This document shows, piece after piece, positions 24,114 through 36,775 of a stretch of 64,000 nucleotides of DNA. Under the pieces are notes generated by a model. The model was not told where the DNA came from, made no database searches, and saw only the letters and a program-made list of their open reading frames with translations. How positions within the stretch are numbered: the first letter of the stretch is position 1; each line of letters opens with the position of its first letter. A program made the position numbers and the translations under genes. This stretch comes from Eucommia ulmoides (Eukaryota > Streptophyta > Magnoliopsida > Garryales > Eucommiaceae): positions 1 to 64,000 of the forward strand of contig JAENRU010000467.1 in NCBI GenBank assembly GCA_016647705.1, given 5' to 3'.

Positions 24114-24680
24114 AGTGAATTTGTACATTCTTCCTTAATAGAATTTAAATTTGAGTGAATTGTAAAGGTTCAATTCTTACTTGGAAAAATGATACTTGTG
24201 AGTATTGATTAGGTTTGATCTTAAGGCTGTTAAAAATATTAGGTTGTGATTCTTCCTGTAATAGAGTTAAATTAGTCTTTAGCCTGCAAAAGATGAGGTT
24301 TTTCCTTAGCCTATGAAAAGTGAATTGTAAAGGTTGATTCTGAGCTTGGAAAAAGAATCATTGTAAAGGTTTAGTTTCTACCTTTAAAGGAATCTGGGTT
24401 TTAAAGGGTGCAAATCTCCGTGGAGCTCGAGGGACTGGATTAGGCAAGACTAGTTTGCTAAACCAAAATATATCTTGGTGTGCTGTATTGTTTAATTTCT
24501 TTACATTTAATTTGGGTGTGCACTTAGATTAAATACACTTATCTGCCACTTAACGAAGATAATAATTGATTTAGGATATATTGATTATTTGATTAATTAA
24601 GTGTCGCAAAATTTAAATTTGTTAAAATTTTTATAACTACCCAATTCACCTTCCATCTTTGATAGCTTACTAGGCCAACA
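24114..24680 (+). repeat. Sirevirus-type LTR fragment (right part)
   Basis: Collinear with 7900-8521. Shared blocks include 'ttagcctatgaaaa', 'gcaaatctccgtggagctcg', 'gggtgtgcactta', 'agataataattgattta' and a final 'ttcacc...aggccaaca'. Only the right part of the LTR is present, abutting the gypsy LTR on its left and the dispersed repeat on its right. It is old and partial. Confidence 0.75.
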
Positions 24681-25650
24681 TAGTACATGTATGGTTTGTT
24701 ATACTTTGATAAGATTAAGTGTTGTTCTCTAACTACGAGCTTTGAAAAGTATTCATTGGGTACCACGGGATATGGATGGGAACTTACGAGTATGCAAGAA
24801 GAGACATTTATTTTGTAAACGTGACTCACAGTCGAAAAAATGCCTTATGGAAATAATCGTTATCTTCTAGTACAGTAAAATTAAAATTATTCTAATTTTT
24901 ATTAATTAATTGATTAGTAAAATAACTAATTAATTAATTATTTTGATCATCCAGCTTTTGATATGAATCTAATGGATCACACATGATGGAAAATTGATGT
25001 AAGAAGAGTCCTTGAAAAATGAATACGTAGTAATGTTAAACTTAAAAAAATTAGGGGCGAAAGTGCCATTAATAAAAATAAGGGCTCCATGATTGTGATC
25101 CCTGAACAATATTTATAAGGGAGGCGTACCATATGTCGTCCATACCATAGAAAATTTGGCCAACACTATGGCTTCCCTTCTCCGTCTATTCTCTCTCAAT
25201 TTTCTATGTCTGTGAGATTTAGTTTTCTTTTCTGTACCAATGATTTGAATCCTGCTATCTCCTACATTCAAATAAGAGTTTCCTTAAAGTCTTAGATCAG
25301 ATATGGTCTTAGAAATCTTAAGCACACTCTTCTTTCTAAGGTTGTTTATGTGGATACTATTAGAGGTGAGACATTTGTGTTAATTCTGAGAGAATTAGCC
25401 TCTTGTAGCTGTTTTTGTTCGTGTTCAGACGCTCATGTAAGAGCCTTAGCATATCATACATTGGGAACTACTGGCTTTGAGGTTGAAGTATCGGAATAAG
25501 TATATGTATTAAAAGATTTATAACATTTCATGTATCTTTGTTTTAATGTTGATACAGATGGAACTCATTGAAGGAATTGTATATTAAATTATGATTTAGT
25601 TTTTTATATTCCTGCGTAGATTTGATAGTTTTAATATATGGTCCCTTCAA
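24681..25650 (+). repeat. Dispersed ~1.2-kb repeat, copy II
   Basis: Collinear with 2060-3295 except for a block present only in copy I. Shared marks include 'gattaagtgttgttctc', 'gtgactcacagtcgaa', 'gagtccttgaaaaatgaa', 'gtggatactattagaggt' and 'cattgggaactactgg'. No coding match is visible. Confidence 0.6.
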
Positions 25651-26277
25651 GAAGTATACATCATAATGTGCAGCAGGTGTCCAACTTTGTCCCGAAATTT
25701 GGTAAGGAAGAGGGTATGCCAACTTTATTTGAAAACCAATGATCCAATCTTATTACAATTTCAGTTGTTCTATATTTTGTTGTACTGTTAAGTGTTGTAG
25801 GAATGGTATTCCATATAGTATTTTATATTTGAGGTGTTTGTAGTGTGTAGTAAGTTGTACTTCATGTGTTTATAGCATGATCAGGTGTCTAAGCCTTGGG
25901 GAGTCCTTGTGAATTTTTGGATCAAGAATGATCCAATTGTAGAGCTCAATCTTTTCTTTGTTTTGATTTATTTTGATCGAAAGGATCTTGCGGGCTACAT
26001 GTCAATTTATGGCGTGCACTAAGGGAGACCCTTCCCCTTACTTGTAGTAATAAATTTTGGCTTACCAAAAAAAAATTGATAGGCATTTTACATATTTTTT
26101 TAATCATTTTACACACAAAAAATAATGATATTTTTTCATGCATATAAAAAAATAGGTTTTTTCATGCGCATAAACAAGGCTTTTTCATGCATATAATCAT
26201 CGAGTATTTTCATTCATCACGCAAAAAGAAAAAAAAAATTGATCCTGACTTTTAAAAAATTAGATTTGCAATTCACT
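25651..26277. other. Spacer
   Basis: AT-rich, with a cluster of 'tttttcatgcatataa' repeats near 26120-26200. No gene signal was recognised. Confidence 0.45.
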
Positions 26278-26589
26278 TACTACAACAAAATTGACTATTA
26301 AGGGTACTAAATATGTCCTAACATATACAATTTTGTGACGGATTAAGTATTGAAATAATCAAAAAGTGTCCTATAAAACATTGTCCCAATACTTATAAGG
26401 GCAATTATTTTATCGCATTAGTTTATATTTATTACTATAATTTTTATTCTTTATTATATATTTTTTTAAATGTATCTTATTAAATAAATACTATAAGAAC
26501 AATTAAGTGTCTCAATCAAAATTTAAAAATATATTATTTTCAAATTGTTTCTAAAAATGTTATCCTAATATGTAAGTTTTATTGTAGTG
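26278..26589. mobile_element. CACTA-type MITE with ACT duplication
   Basis: The left end TACTACAACAAAATTG is matched by an inverted right end CACTACAATAAAAC. The 3-bp target ACT is repeated at 26275-26277 and 26590-26592. The 312-bp interior is AT-rich and non-coding. End sequence plus a 3-bp duplication fit a non-autonomous CACTA element; the first base of the left end has probably changed from C to T. Confidence 0.7.
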
Positions 26590-26689
26590 ACTTGGATTAC
26601 GAAATTTAAATTAAGAAATTGGACTCCATAAATTATAAATAAAAATCAAATTCATGACCAATTAGTAATCCAAACAAAAAAATCGGAAT

Positions 26690-26735
26690 TCCAATTCTAA
26701 TTCCAAGGTCCAATTCCATGATTCCAAATACACCC
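26690..26735 (-). mobile_element. PIF/Harbinger-like right end
   Basis: Inverted, it reads GGGTGTATTTGGAATC followed by 'atggaattgg', and it is followed by TTA at 26736-26738. It may be the partner of the left end at 19177. Confidence 0.4.
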
Positions 26736-26738
26736 TTA

Positions 26739-27442
26739 TATAGTATTGAATTTTTCTCCTACACCCAAAGTGCTTCTCTTAGGTTCAAGTCCTAATGAAT
26801 CCAAAAAGTGGTTCACCAAGTTGAATGGTCGTCAACTTACAATTTTAAGCTCTTTCAACTTGTAGTATCCGTAGAAAAAAATTTCAAAGAACAATTGAGA
26901 CTAGATGAGCGTATCTTAGTAGCATGGCAATCTCTTTCCTATATCGCAACCTAATGTTGTCACACAAAATCTTCACTCATCAGTAGCCGCCACATTATTC
27001 GGCATCCTTCCATCAATCGAGTCCAAAAACAAACTAGTGTTTATCTTCTTCTTCTGTCATATTCTCCATGCCTAATTGGCAGCTCTCACCCCCTAGCTAT
27101 TGTCACGAGGCATGGGAAGCACATTCTATTAGTCTATGGGAAGCACATTCTATTAGTCTTAAACTCCCCGTCAAGTGCTAATGTATCCAAATATACAAGG
27201 CCAGAGGCATTGGCCCATTCGATCATTTGGATATTCATGGTATGGTGGAGACTGATTTCCTAAATACTTGGAATCACGCCTTTACAAGGAAACCTTAACA
27301 CTATCTTTGTTACACTAAAATGGAAAAAAATTTAATAGAATGACAATAAAATTTGAATCAATGTGATATTAAAATAAAATGATCATTATCATTCATATGT
27401 TTAATAATAAAAAGAATTTAATGTGATATTAAAATGAAAATA
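26739..27442. other. Spacer with 25-bp tandem duplication and older TE flank
   Basis: A 'gggaagcacattctattagt' unit is duplicated at about 27113-27163. The part after about 27307 ('ctttgttacactaaaatgg') may be the left side of an element whose right end lies near 32030-32060. No host coding family was recognised. Confidence 0.45.
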
Positions 27443-28165
27443 TGTTGGGTAAGTCTAGCCCATGTGAGGGTGGATTCAGCCCAAAGCCCAATTGAACTTA
27501 ACTTAAGTGAGAAGGAAAAATTGAGGGCACAATTTTCTTAACGAAGAAAAAAACTTGGCCTTAATAATGAAATAAGAAAAATTGAAAAAGCCCAACCCAT
27601 TGGGACTTTATTCATGCGGCAGTAGAAACAAAGAAGAAACAGTGCATGCGACCAGTGGGTAGTGAGAGAAGGAAGGGAAGAGAGAGATAACTATTCGGCT
27701 TGAAGATCGGACGGCAATTTGGAATTTGATTGAGCTGAAATTTTAGGAGTTTGTTCTAGGCATCAATTACTTCGTTTCCATCGGTTTTTATCTTTCGTAA
27801 CCATCTTCCAAATAATGATTCAGTATTCTCTAAACCTTTGTTTATCATTTGTTGTTGTAACCACCAGTTTTGGTGATGTTTATACAGTGATAAAAGTTTT
27901 TATTTTGAAGGTATGAACGATTGTGATCTCGTTATTTTTTTTATAGTAAAAATTGAGATCGGACTTTAGTCCCATAGTTTTTTTCCCCGCCTTAGGGTTT
28001 TCCACGTAAAAATTGTGTCTCCCGCTTTATTTGTTTGTTTTTTGTTTGTTTGTTTTTTTTTTGCTTTTATCTTGATTAATATTTTTGGGTATTGAAATTG
28101 GTAATCTCATTTTAATCACATAAAGAGGGAAATAAAATCTAAATAATTAGTGAATTTTCCCAACA
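27443..28165 (+). repeat. 5' LTR of the Tork/Tnt1-type element
   Basis: Begins TGTTGGGTAAG and ends TTTTCCCAACA, three bases before the Met-tRNA primer-binding site. It is collinear with the 3' LTR throughout, including 'gaaaaagcccaaccca' and 'gaaacaaagaagaaacagtg'. Confidence 0.9.
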
Positions 28166-28168
28166 ATG

Positions 28169-28180
28169 TGGTATCAGAGC
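28169..28180 (+). promoter_or_regulatory. Primer-binding site (initiator Met tRNA)
   Basis: TGGTATCAGAGC is the complement of the 3' end of plant initiator Met tRNA and follows the LTR end after three bases, the usual layout of plant copia elements. Confidence 0.92.
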
Positions 28181-30985
28181 TTTAGGTTATTGGGAATAGA
28201 TTTATTTGTATGATTTAAAATAGAAAATAGTGGTGGGGCTATGGTAAAAAATTGACATCGGCCAATTATGCTATTTAGAAATCTAGAATGATGGATATTA
28301 TTTATTGTAAGGATTTGTATTTGCCTTTAAAAGGCAATACAGGTAAACCAAGCGATAAAAATAATTAACAATGAGATATAAAGCATAGGAAAACAATTTG
28401 TTACATTCGTCAATGGATTGATCAGAGTGGGTACCAATCTGTTATTAATGAAACCAAAATAGATGAATTGTGAAAAAAAAAAAAAAAAAGTCTTTGTACG
28501 AGAGGAAAACTGGATTGAATAAGACTAATTTGATTAAGATAATTGCTCACTTAACCTATAGGGATGGGCAAAATATAGTTGATCACATAAATAATTTTAA
28601 AGACCTTATTAATCAGTTGATTACTATAGAACTTATTTTAGAATATGAAGTGCAGTCATTACTACTTCTCAACACATTACCTGACAGCTAGAAACGCTCA
28701 GAATATCACTCAGTAATTCGTCGCCAGATGAAAAGTTGACGATGGATACGTTCAAAGACAGTCTCATTAATGAAGAAGTAAGGAGGAAAGCGCAAAGCTC
28801 ATTCTTAGAGGCGCAGACACTGGTTACTGAAAACCAAGAAAGACGAAGGAGAAGCAAAAGTAGGAATCCTCGTAATAATAGGTGGTTTGACAAATTAAGA
28901 GGTAGATCGAAAGGTAAAAAGAACTTCAAGTGCTTTGACTGCAACAAGTCAGGACATATACTCCAAGATTGTAGATTCTTGAAAAGGGAACAATCTAAAG
29001 ACCAAACTGTCGAGCAAGAAGAAGATGAGAAGACTAATGCAGTTGTTGTTGATGAAGATATTGTGACTCTTTATGAATATGATTGAGTTAACCTTGCATT
29101 CCAGGGTTATAATTGGGTGATTGATTCAAGTGCATCATTTCATGTTACTTTTCGTGGTGATTTATTCTCGTCTAACATTAGCAGTGGCTTTGGCTATATA
29201 AAAATGGAGAATGACGGTGCATCCAAGATCATTAGCATGGGAAACATTTATCTAAAAACCAGTATCAACTACAAATTGGTACTTAAAGATGTCGGGCATG
29301 TTCTTGATATTCAGCTCAATTTGATCTCCGCTGAAAAGCTAGATCATGAAGGTCACAGTAGTCATTTCGGTGAAGGAAAATACAAACTCACCAAAGGTTC
29401 TTTGGTGTTGGTCAGAGGTAGTAAACTAAGCAGCTTGTATATGATGTAAGCAAGATTGGATAAATGACAAGTCAATGCAGTTGAGGATTCTTCTATGGAA
29501 TTGTGGCATCTACGACTAGGTCACTTAAGTGAAAAAGACCTTCACATGCTCGTCATAAAATAACTCCTGATAAAAGTAAAAAGTACATCTTTTAAAACTT
29601 GCATGTTTTGTTTTACTGGTATACAATATAGAGTTGCATTTCAAAATTTTAATTCATCTAGGAGACGTCATCATTTGGATTTTGTGCATACAGATGTTTG
29701 TTTCATGAAAGATAAAACACTTCGTGGTGCTTCATATTTTGTTACATTTATTGATGATTTTTCTCTAAAAGTGCTTGTCTATTCTTTGAAAACTAAAGAC
29801 CATGTATTAGAGGTGTTCAAGCATTTCCACACCAAAGTTGAAAGAGAAAAGAAAAGAAAAGAAAAAAAAAAAAGCCAGCTCAGGTATGTGTGTGTAGATA
29901 AAAGAGTTGAATACAAATGCCCGTTTGAAGAATACTACAGAAAATATGACACTAGACTTAAGAAAAGTGTACCCAAGACTCTTCAACTTAATGGAGTTGC
30001 CTAGCAAATGAACCGAACCACTCATGAACGAATCAAGTGTATGCTTTCTAATGCAAAGTTGCGTAAATCATTTTGGGGTATGGCAATGAAGACTGCAGTT
30101 AAGTTGATCAATTTGTCTCCATCAATTTCTTTGGATGACGATACCTCAGAAAGTGTAGGGACCAAAAAATACATCTCCTACAAGCATTTGAGGGTATTTG
30201 GATGTTGGACATTTGTTCATGTTCCAAAGAATGAGAGGTCCAAACTTGATGACAAGACAAAACAATGTATATTTTTGGGTTATGGGCATGAGGAATTTGG
30301 CTATGAATTGTAGGATCCAGTTGATAGGAAAGTGATTCCTAGCAGAGACGTGATATTCCATGAAGATCAGTCTATCGAGGATGTTGAGAAATGTGTAAAA
30401 CTAAAATCCTTTGTTGAGTATCTAGTCAACATAGATCCAGTTCTAGCACCCACGACAGATTCACCAGAAGAGCAGTCACGTGAGACTATCAATGAAGCAC
30501 TTGTCGGTGATGAAATAGTGCGCGAGCAGCCACTTCTACCTCCTCCAGTTAATGTCCAGTTGAGAAGATCCAACAAGGATCGAAGGACTTCTACAAAATA
30601 CCAGTCTGATGAATATGTGATGCTTACAGATGAGAGAGAGCCAAAATGCTATGAAGAAGCCGTGTCGAGTGAAAATAACAATGAGTGAAGCAAAGTCATG
30701 AAAGGAAAGATGAAGTCTTTGCATGTGAACTACACTTATGACTTGGTACAACTTCCTAAATGCAATAGAAGTTTAAAGAATAAATGGGTTCACAATTTTA
30801 AAATTAAAGACAATAACTCAAGTCCAGATACCATTGGATTCGCGATGTGTTAGATATGAAGTTGCTACACACAATTGAAAATGGTTCAGATGTGATTACA
30901 AAAGTTCTTTTGGAACAGAAACTTGAGAGTTGTAGAGAGTGAACAGATCTCTTGCATTTCTCAACATGAGTTGGAGGGAGAGATT

Positions 30986-31747
30986 TGTTAGGTAGATCCA
31001 GCCCATGTGGGGATGAACCTAGCATAAAGTACAATTAGTCTTAACTTAAATGGAAGAAAAAAGTGAGGTCCATTTAAATTTTGAAAAAAATTGGCTTTAA
31101 TAATGAAATGAGAAAAATTGAAAAAGCCCAACCCATCAGGGCTTCAGCTAAGTGGTCATTTAACAAACAAAATGAGTAGCCTTGTTTTTTTATGAAAAAA
31201 AAAAAAAAGGGCAGCAGCAAGTTCATGCGGCAGTAGAAACAAAGAAGAAACAGTGCACGCGGCCAGTGGGTAGAGTGGGAAGGGAAAGAGAGAACTATTC
31301 AGCTTGACGATCGACCACGATTTGGAATCCGATTGGATTGAAATTTTAAAGGTTTGTTCTCGACATCAAGGACTTCACTTCTATCGGTCTTGATCTTCGA
31401 TAACTTTCTTCTAATTAGTGATTCAGTATTCCTCTTTAAACCCGTGTTTATTGTTTCTTACTGTATTCACTGATTTCAGTGATGTTTGTGTGGTAATATA
31501 AGAGTTTTTCTCTTGAAGGTGTAAACGATTATAATCTCATTATTTTTGTGATAGAGGAAGTTGAGATCTGACTTCGGTCTCGTGATTTTTTTTCTCGCCT
31601 TGGAATTTTTCACGTAAAAATTGTGTCTTCCGTTTTATTTGTTATTTGCTTTTATCTTGGTTAATATTTGTGGATATTGAAATCGATAATCCCATTTTAA
31701 TCATATAAAGAGGGAAAGTAAAATTTTAGTGGTGAATTTTTTCAACA
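30986..31747 (+). repeat. 3' LTR of the Tork/Tnt1-type element
   Basis: Begins TGTTAGGTAGA directly after the polypurine tract and ends TTTTTTCAACA. It carries a block around 31145-31220, including an A run, that the 5' LTR lacks. Confidence 0.9.
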
Positions 31748-33339
31748 CATTTCTATTCCAATATTTGGTTAGTGTTAGAAATAAATCAATTTTTTTTTAA
31801 ATAGAGAATATTCAAATATAAATGAAATAAAACGAACATCAAATATAAATCAAATGATCAGTACTAACCTTTTACTTCTCTAATTTTTGGATTAAGTAAT
31901 ATCACATTTTATTTGGAATTGACTTATTTGTGGGATTAATGAAAACCTAGAAATAGGAATGAAAACTAGTCTCACCTACCAAATATGGGAATAAAATTAT
32001 CATTTCCTGAAACTATTCCATTTCTCAATTGAATCCCGCGTACCAAACTTTGTCGATATGATTCAGTTTCTCGATCCACCTATCATCTCCTAATGGACTT
32101 AAACGTCTGCCCAAGAAAATTAGACCTCAATTCCCTGCGTATAATATGAGGTTTTATGAACATTTTTAGTCCAACAATCGACCTGTTTATTTTTCTACTT
32201 TCTTAAACATTTTTAGCTCAAGAGTATTTTTTAGCTTCTAATTTCCCTATATGGACAAATAAAAGGATAAACCATGACTATTTGCATCCGGCAAGACGTT
32301 TTAAAATTTAATTTTATGAATGACTTGTGCTTATTGAGTGTATTGTAATATTGCCACTTTGCTAACCAGATGGACTATTTCAAAATCGGAAAATCGAATC
32401 ATCCGTGAACATCTTTCCCATGTCTTCTTCTATTAAATATAATTAAATGAGTATCCGTGTCACGTACAATGCGGAAATACGACAAATTTTAAAAAATCAA
32501 GATACGAGTACGGTTGGAATATGCAAAATTATTATATATATTAAAAAATATTTTTACTCATTAATTACATGAAATAAAATAATAATAAATTAGTTTCAAT
32601 GGCATTTAAAAAAAAAAAGTCCTAGAATCACAACAACAATACAAGAAAATAAATAAATTATTTACTGTTTTACGTGTGTTGTTTTTGTTAACTTAAACGA
32701 TTTTATTCTTTTTTTTTTTATTATTCTCCCCACACCTTTTGAATGTGAAACTAATCTCGTTTGGGATTCATGGTTATCCCTCCCAATAAATGTGTTCAAG
32801 CTCGAACCTTTAACATTGCAGAAGTCCCTCAACTGTTTTAACTCAAATGGATTTTACCATTTGAGTCATACTATGTCGGTAAAGGATTTAATTACTAATT
32901 GATGATTTGGGTAATTAAATTAACTTGATGATTTTTTCTAAACTAATCCTATACTTGAAATGTCATTACAATTAAGAGGATATTAGTCTGAATAATGAAA
33001 CATTGGGAATGAAAAATGTTGAATGATGATGCATTGGATATGAAATGGATGATCAAGATTATTCAAGAACAAATGCATAATCAAGATTTTTTGACAAGAC
33101 AATTTTTTGTATTTCTCAAGGTAAACAACATCTATACTTGTCAAATTCATTTCATCCTTACTAAGATCACACACTACACATGAACTTATCGTAAATACAA
33201 TATTATGTGTGCGATGAAGTGTCAATTATGCATGCATGTGAGTATAAATGTGTTAAGATATTTTTCATGTAGATGAAAAGGCATTGTAACTAAAATTTGA
33301 AAAATAGCACTAAATATTTAAGAGGGATAGAAATTTGAA
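31748..33339. other. AT-rich spacer, possible right half of an older MITE
   Basis: The first ~310 bp end in 'cccgcgtaccaaactttg' (inverted CAAAGTTTGGTACGCGGG), a MITE-like terminus. With 'ctttgttacactaaaatgg' near 27307 this suggests an older element into which the copia inserted. The remainder is AT-rich with no recognised gene. Confidence 0.4.
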
Positions 33340-33985
33340 AAATATGTCTAATTCAATTGACCGAAATGGTAATTCAATCAACTGATTGATTCAAATTGTT
33401 GATGGTTTTGAAAATTGATCAATTCAATCGATTGAATAAGTTGATTAGTCAAGCGAATCTTAGCAGTTTTTGAATTTTCATGAATGATTTTCGCAAATCT
33501 GTTTACATCATTTTTAACGATAAAGATTTCTAATTTTTTTAATATTCTTAAAATATATATATTAATTGTAAATATTTTTAAAATAATTATTTATGGGATA
33601 AATTTTTTAATTTAATGGTTTTATTGAATTTCTATTTTGGTCCATGTGTTTTCTGATGTCATAAAATATTCGATAAAAAGTTTTGACTCAGTTAACTATC
33701 TAGTCTATATTTCTGAGTCTTGACTTGAATTTAGACTGATTTATGTCCTCCTTCATTGGTCAAAAATCATATTTACTTGGGCATATTTTTGGGGGTCAAA
33801 GTCAGTAGTCATAATTTTTCAAACAAGGTAAAAAAATCTTATTTTTTATGACAGTTGGTAGTTTCTAAAATTGTTATAATTTTAATTGTTTGAGTATGCA
33901 CTTAGTTAAACACATTTTCGCTAGTTACAAGATAATAATTGATTAGAAAAATTGATAAACATGTGGTCTAGATTTACCTTCTAAC
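33340..33985 (+). repeat. Worn Sirevirus-type LTR fragment
   Basis: A motif cluster near 33355-33470 ('caattgaccgaaatgg', 'caatcaactgattg', 'caatcgattgaat') is followed near 33890-33960 by 'gagtatgcacttagttaaa' and 'agataataattgatt'. This matches the order in the LTR at 6275-8521. It is the most degraded copy of the family in the window. Confidence 0.55.
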
Positions 33986-34159
33986 CTAATAATTGACACG
34001 AAATGAGATGATAATTTGAATCATGTTTGGGGTTACCCATTAACATGTGGAACAATATGTTACGCGGAATTAATTAATCAATTTGTTAGATATTTTAACA
34101 AATTAATTTAGGACACACACACAATATATATAATTACTAAAATCATTTGTAATGGGGTC

Positions 34160-34402
34160 AAATATATTTGTGTTACACGATTAATTATTATAATATGTCA
34201 TTATGTTGTATTATTGTTTTACAAGATTAATCATCATATTGTATCGGCACGGTAAGATATTGTGTGGTGCTTGTGTTTTATTTTTTTGACACGATATGTT
34301 ATTGTGTCGCGTTTGTCACGTGTTATCGTGTTCGAGTGAGATAATGACACAAAATACTACAAGAAGACACAAATTGCCGACACAAATTGCCAGGCCTAGT
34401 TT
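34160..34402 (-). repeat. MITE-like 'acacgat' repeat ending in TAGGCCTGGCAA
   Basis: Read on the minus strand it begins TAGGCCTGGCAATTTGTG and contains many 'cgtgt', 'acacgata' and 'cgacac' blocks. This pattern is familiar from dispersed plant non-autonomous elements. The far end is not clear, so the class stays open. Confidence 0.35.
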
Positions 34403-36099
34403 TTACAAATTGATCCTACTCTACTTATTTGTGAGGCCAGCCAATCCTCTACATGAACAATCATAAAATAATTATAGAGATGGTGGAGGAGACAAAAATA
34501 ATTATAGAGATGGTAGAGGAGACACACGTAAATGAAACGACACTAACATGAAGTGTTGGATCCTTGCTCTATCTAATGTTCCCTGACTCTAAATTGTCAA
34601 CTTTCACCCCTCTTCACTCGAAGAGTTTCATCTCACTCTTGAGTCTCGACCGTACTTCAGGTGTCCATTTATGGAGTTCCATCCTATAATTCTTGTTGGA
34701 CAACGATTCTAAACCTAACAAATAATTATTAACTGAAATGTAACTGCATAAAAAAAATCATAATTATATTAGAAATAACAAACCAATTAAGAATTTCACA
34801 CACAATTCCTAACACTCATCCAAGTAGATTTTGAACTTTCGACTTAATAAACAACAATCGTCTTCAGGGGTAGCATTTCACCACTAAGATTCGGAATACC
34901 TCAGCGCCTTCAATCCAATTCAACTTTGTTATTATACAGACAAAAAAGGTCACGGATTTGCTCTAAACAATATATCAAAACTGATCTTGCTCATCATATA
35001 GGAAGATTTATCCAAGTATATAAAACAAACATAACATTATATAAAAAGAGGTATTACGGGCAGAGAGATGAGACCGAGGTATTACAAATACAAGGATAAA
35101 ATAAAAAAAAATAAAAAAAAATAAAAAGGTGATACAATTTTTTAAGTTGAAAAGTTAATGAGAAAAAATTAAAATTAAAAATTTGGGGAGCCATGGTAAA
35201 CATTAATTCAATTATAAATAGGAGGTTATCTATTAAAAACTAGGGACCTAATTGGTAAAATATTATATATTATGAGCTAAATTAATATTCAGGAGGAGAT
35301 TACTTACAGAAATGGCATTCGAAACTCGTGTCCGCCTGAAGCACCTCCCAAACATGTCGTAGCGAAGACCTTTGTTTTTGGGCTTCAAAAGCAACCAAGT
35401 TAAGAAGGAGGGGAGTTTTGTTGGTGAAGAATACAATGATGTCCTACTCTTTTATTGAAGTGAAGCAAGTTGTTTCCCAAGTTGGGAGATGCTCCAGCAC
35501 CTGCATGCGAATTATCTTCTGCTACAAGCTAAACCTTCTTCCTCCTCTCCCAATCTTTTCAGTTAAAAAATGTTACGCTTTCAATTTCATAACTTCAGAT
35601 TGTTGTTTATTCTAACATTTTCAGAGTATATCTAGTGTCATATTATCAGAGAATGACTTATTAACCAAGTCGATGTAGGAGAGTGTAACCGGAAGTAATT
35701 AGACTGATCGGACACATTAAAATTAAAATATCTATATCATTTCGTGGGGAAACTTTCACTAAATTTTAAAGAGAATATTTTTCCTCAACTTGCTATATAT
35801 TTCTGAAGGAGCCTGGGACTCCATGTATGACAAATTCCACTAAATGGGAATATATCCTCGCCTTGCATATTGTTTAACTAATTTAACTCTGATAGTTAAC
35901 CGCTATTGTAGGCCACTCCTTTCTACTCTAATACATATTCATTTCTTACATTTCTGGAACAATATTTGGGGTTGAAAAGACTTCAAAAATTGTTTACAAA
36001 AAAATGAAAATCAAACGTACCATAAATTATACTCTTAGTTACACGATATTTCGTGCATATTAATATTTCATATTTATTAATTATTTATTTTGGAATTTT
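34403..36099. other. Spacer with a 30-bp tandem duplication
   Basis: The unit 'ataattatagagatggt' plus 'gaggagaca' is duplicated with a 30-bp period at 34465-34524. The rest holds short frames only. A minus-strand segment near 35300-35340 ends at a good GTAAGT splice donor, but its peptide is not identified. Confidence 0.45.
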
Positions 36100-36740
36100 A
36101 CCACTATTTGAATGACTTCGTTCTCTATTATTGCTTGGTAAGGGGAGAATATATAGCCAACCACGTGTCGTCAGAATACACGTCACGTCCCTCTATGAGT
36201 ATTCTCGTACATTTTCATGTATGTCAACCATGTGATCAGTCTACGTCGGGCTTGGGTCTTCCAATATGTGCCTGATTCGCCATTATATAAGTAGTAGCTC
36301 GACCCTTCTGCCCAAAAGCCCAACAGGCCGAGTATTCTAATGTTGCTCTTTCTCATGCCGAGCTATTGTTTTGAGTGGGTCGTTAGGCCTCTTGGCCATC
36401 ATAAAGCCTATTTGTACGGTCCGGTTGTCCCCTCCTAATTGGTCCACGTGGCATATAGCCCAAGGGTTCGCTTATGAATAGCCCCCATTTTGATGCGTGA
36501 GGTACGGAATTCTAAAATGTTACTTACCAGTTACTTGACTTTTTATTTGGATACTTACTATAATACTGGAGGGGCTTGACCGAAGAATCTCCTCACTATT
36601 AGCTTTTTGTGAAAGTCCTCAAATCAGATTTTTGGACTCCTTTATTGGGCTGATCACTGGCTCACTAATGCTTTTTCACCAGCTTATCGACATCAACATC
36701 CCTTTTCTTCTACATTGATCCAATTCTAGGCATTAACAGA
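36100..36740 (+). repeat. Probable Ty3/gypsy (Tat-like) LTR
   Basis: The GC-richer stretch contains a TATA-like 'cattatataagtag' (about 36272) and G-box-like CCACGTG motifs (36160, 36442). It ends 'aggcattaacaga', followed by TTGGCACC (36741). This resembles the LTR-to-primer-site junction of Tat elements, where TGGCGCCGTCTGTGGG is usual. There is no second copy to confirm limits. It is an old fossil if correct. Confidence 0.4.
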
Positions 36741-36775
36741 TTGGCACCTTTTATGGTAACACAATGAAAAGCCAA

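Larger units (their letters stand above)
27443..31747 (+). mobile_element. Ty1/copia (Tork/Tnt1-type) element with both LTRs
   Basis: The LTRs lie at 27443-28165 and 30986-31747, both TGTT...CAACA. A Met-tRNA primer-binding site (TGGTATCAGAGC) is at 28169-28180 and a polypurine tract (TTGGAGGGAGAGATT) at 30971-30985. Internal parts in copia order are gag with a CCHC knuckle (CFDCNKSGHILQDC, about 28930-28972), protease (WVIDSSASFHV, about 29115), pre-integrase, integrase (29600-30310, including FGCWTFVHVPKNERSKLD) and the RNase H C-terminus (about 30835-30930). It is broken, with several breaks. LTRs differ by roughly 10-15% by eye, suggesting an age of some millions of years. No matching target duplication is seen. 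Confidence 0.88.

Noticed and set aside
35285-35345. Minus-strand peptide ending FECHF before a GTAAGT donor, suggestive of a C2H2 zinc finger exon
   Set aside because: Only a few residues match and no second Cys/His pair or following exon was found. Kept only as a remark in the spacer entry.
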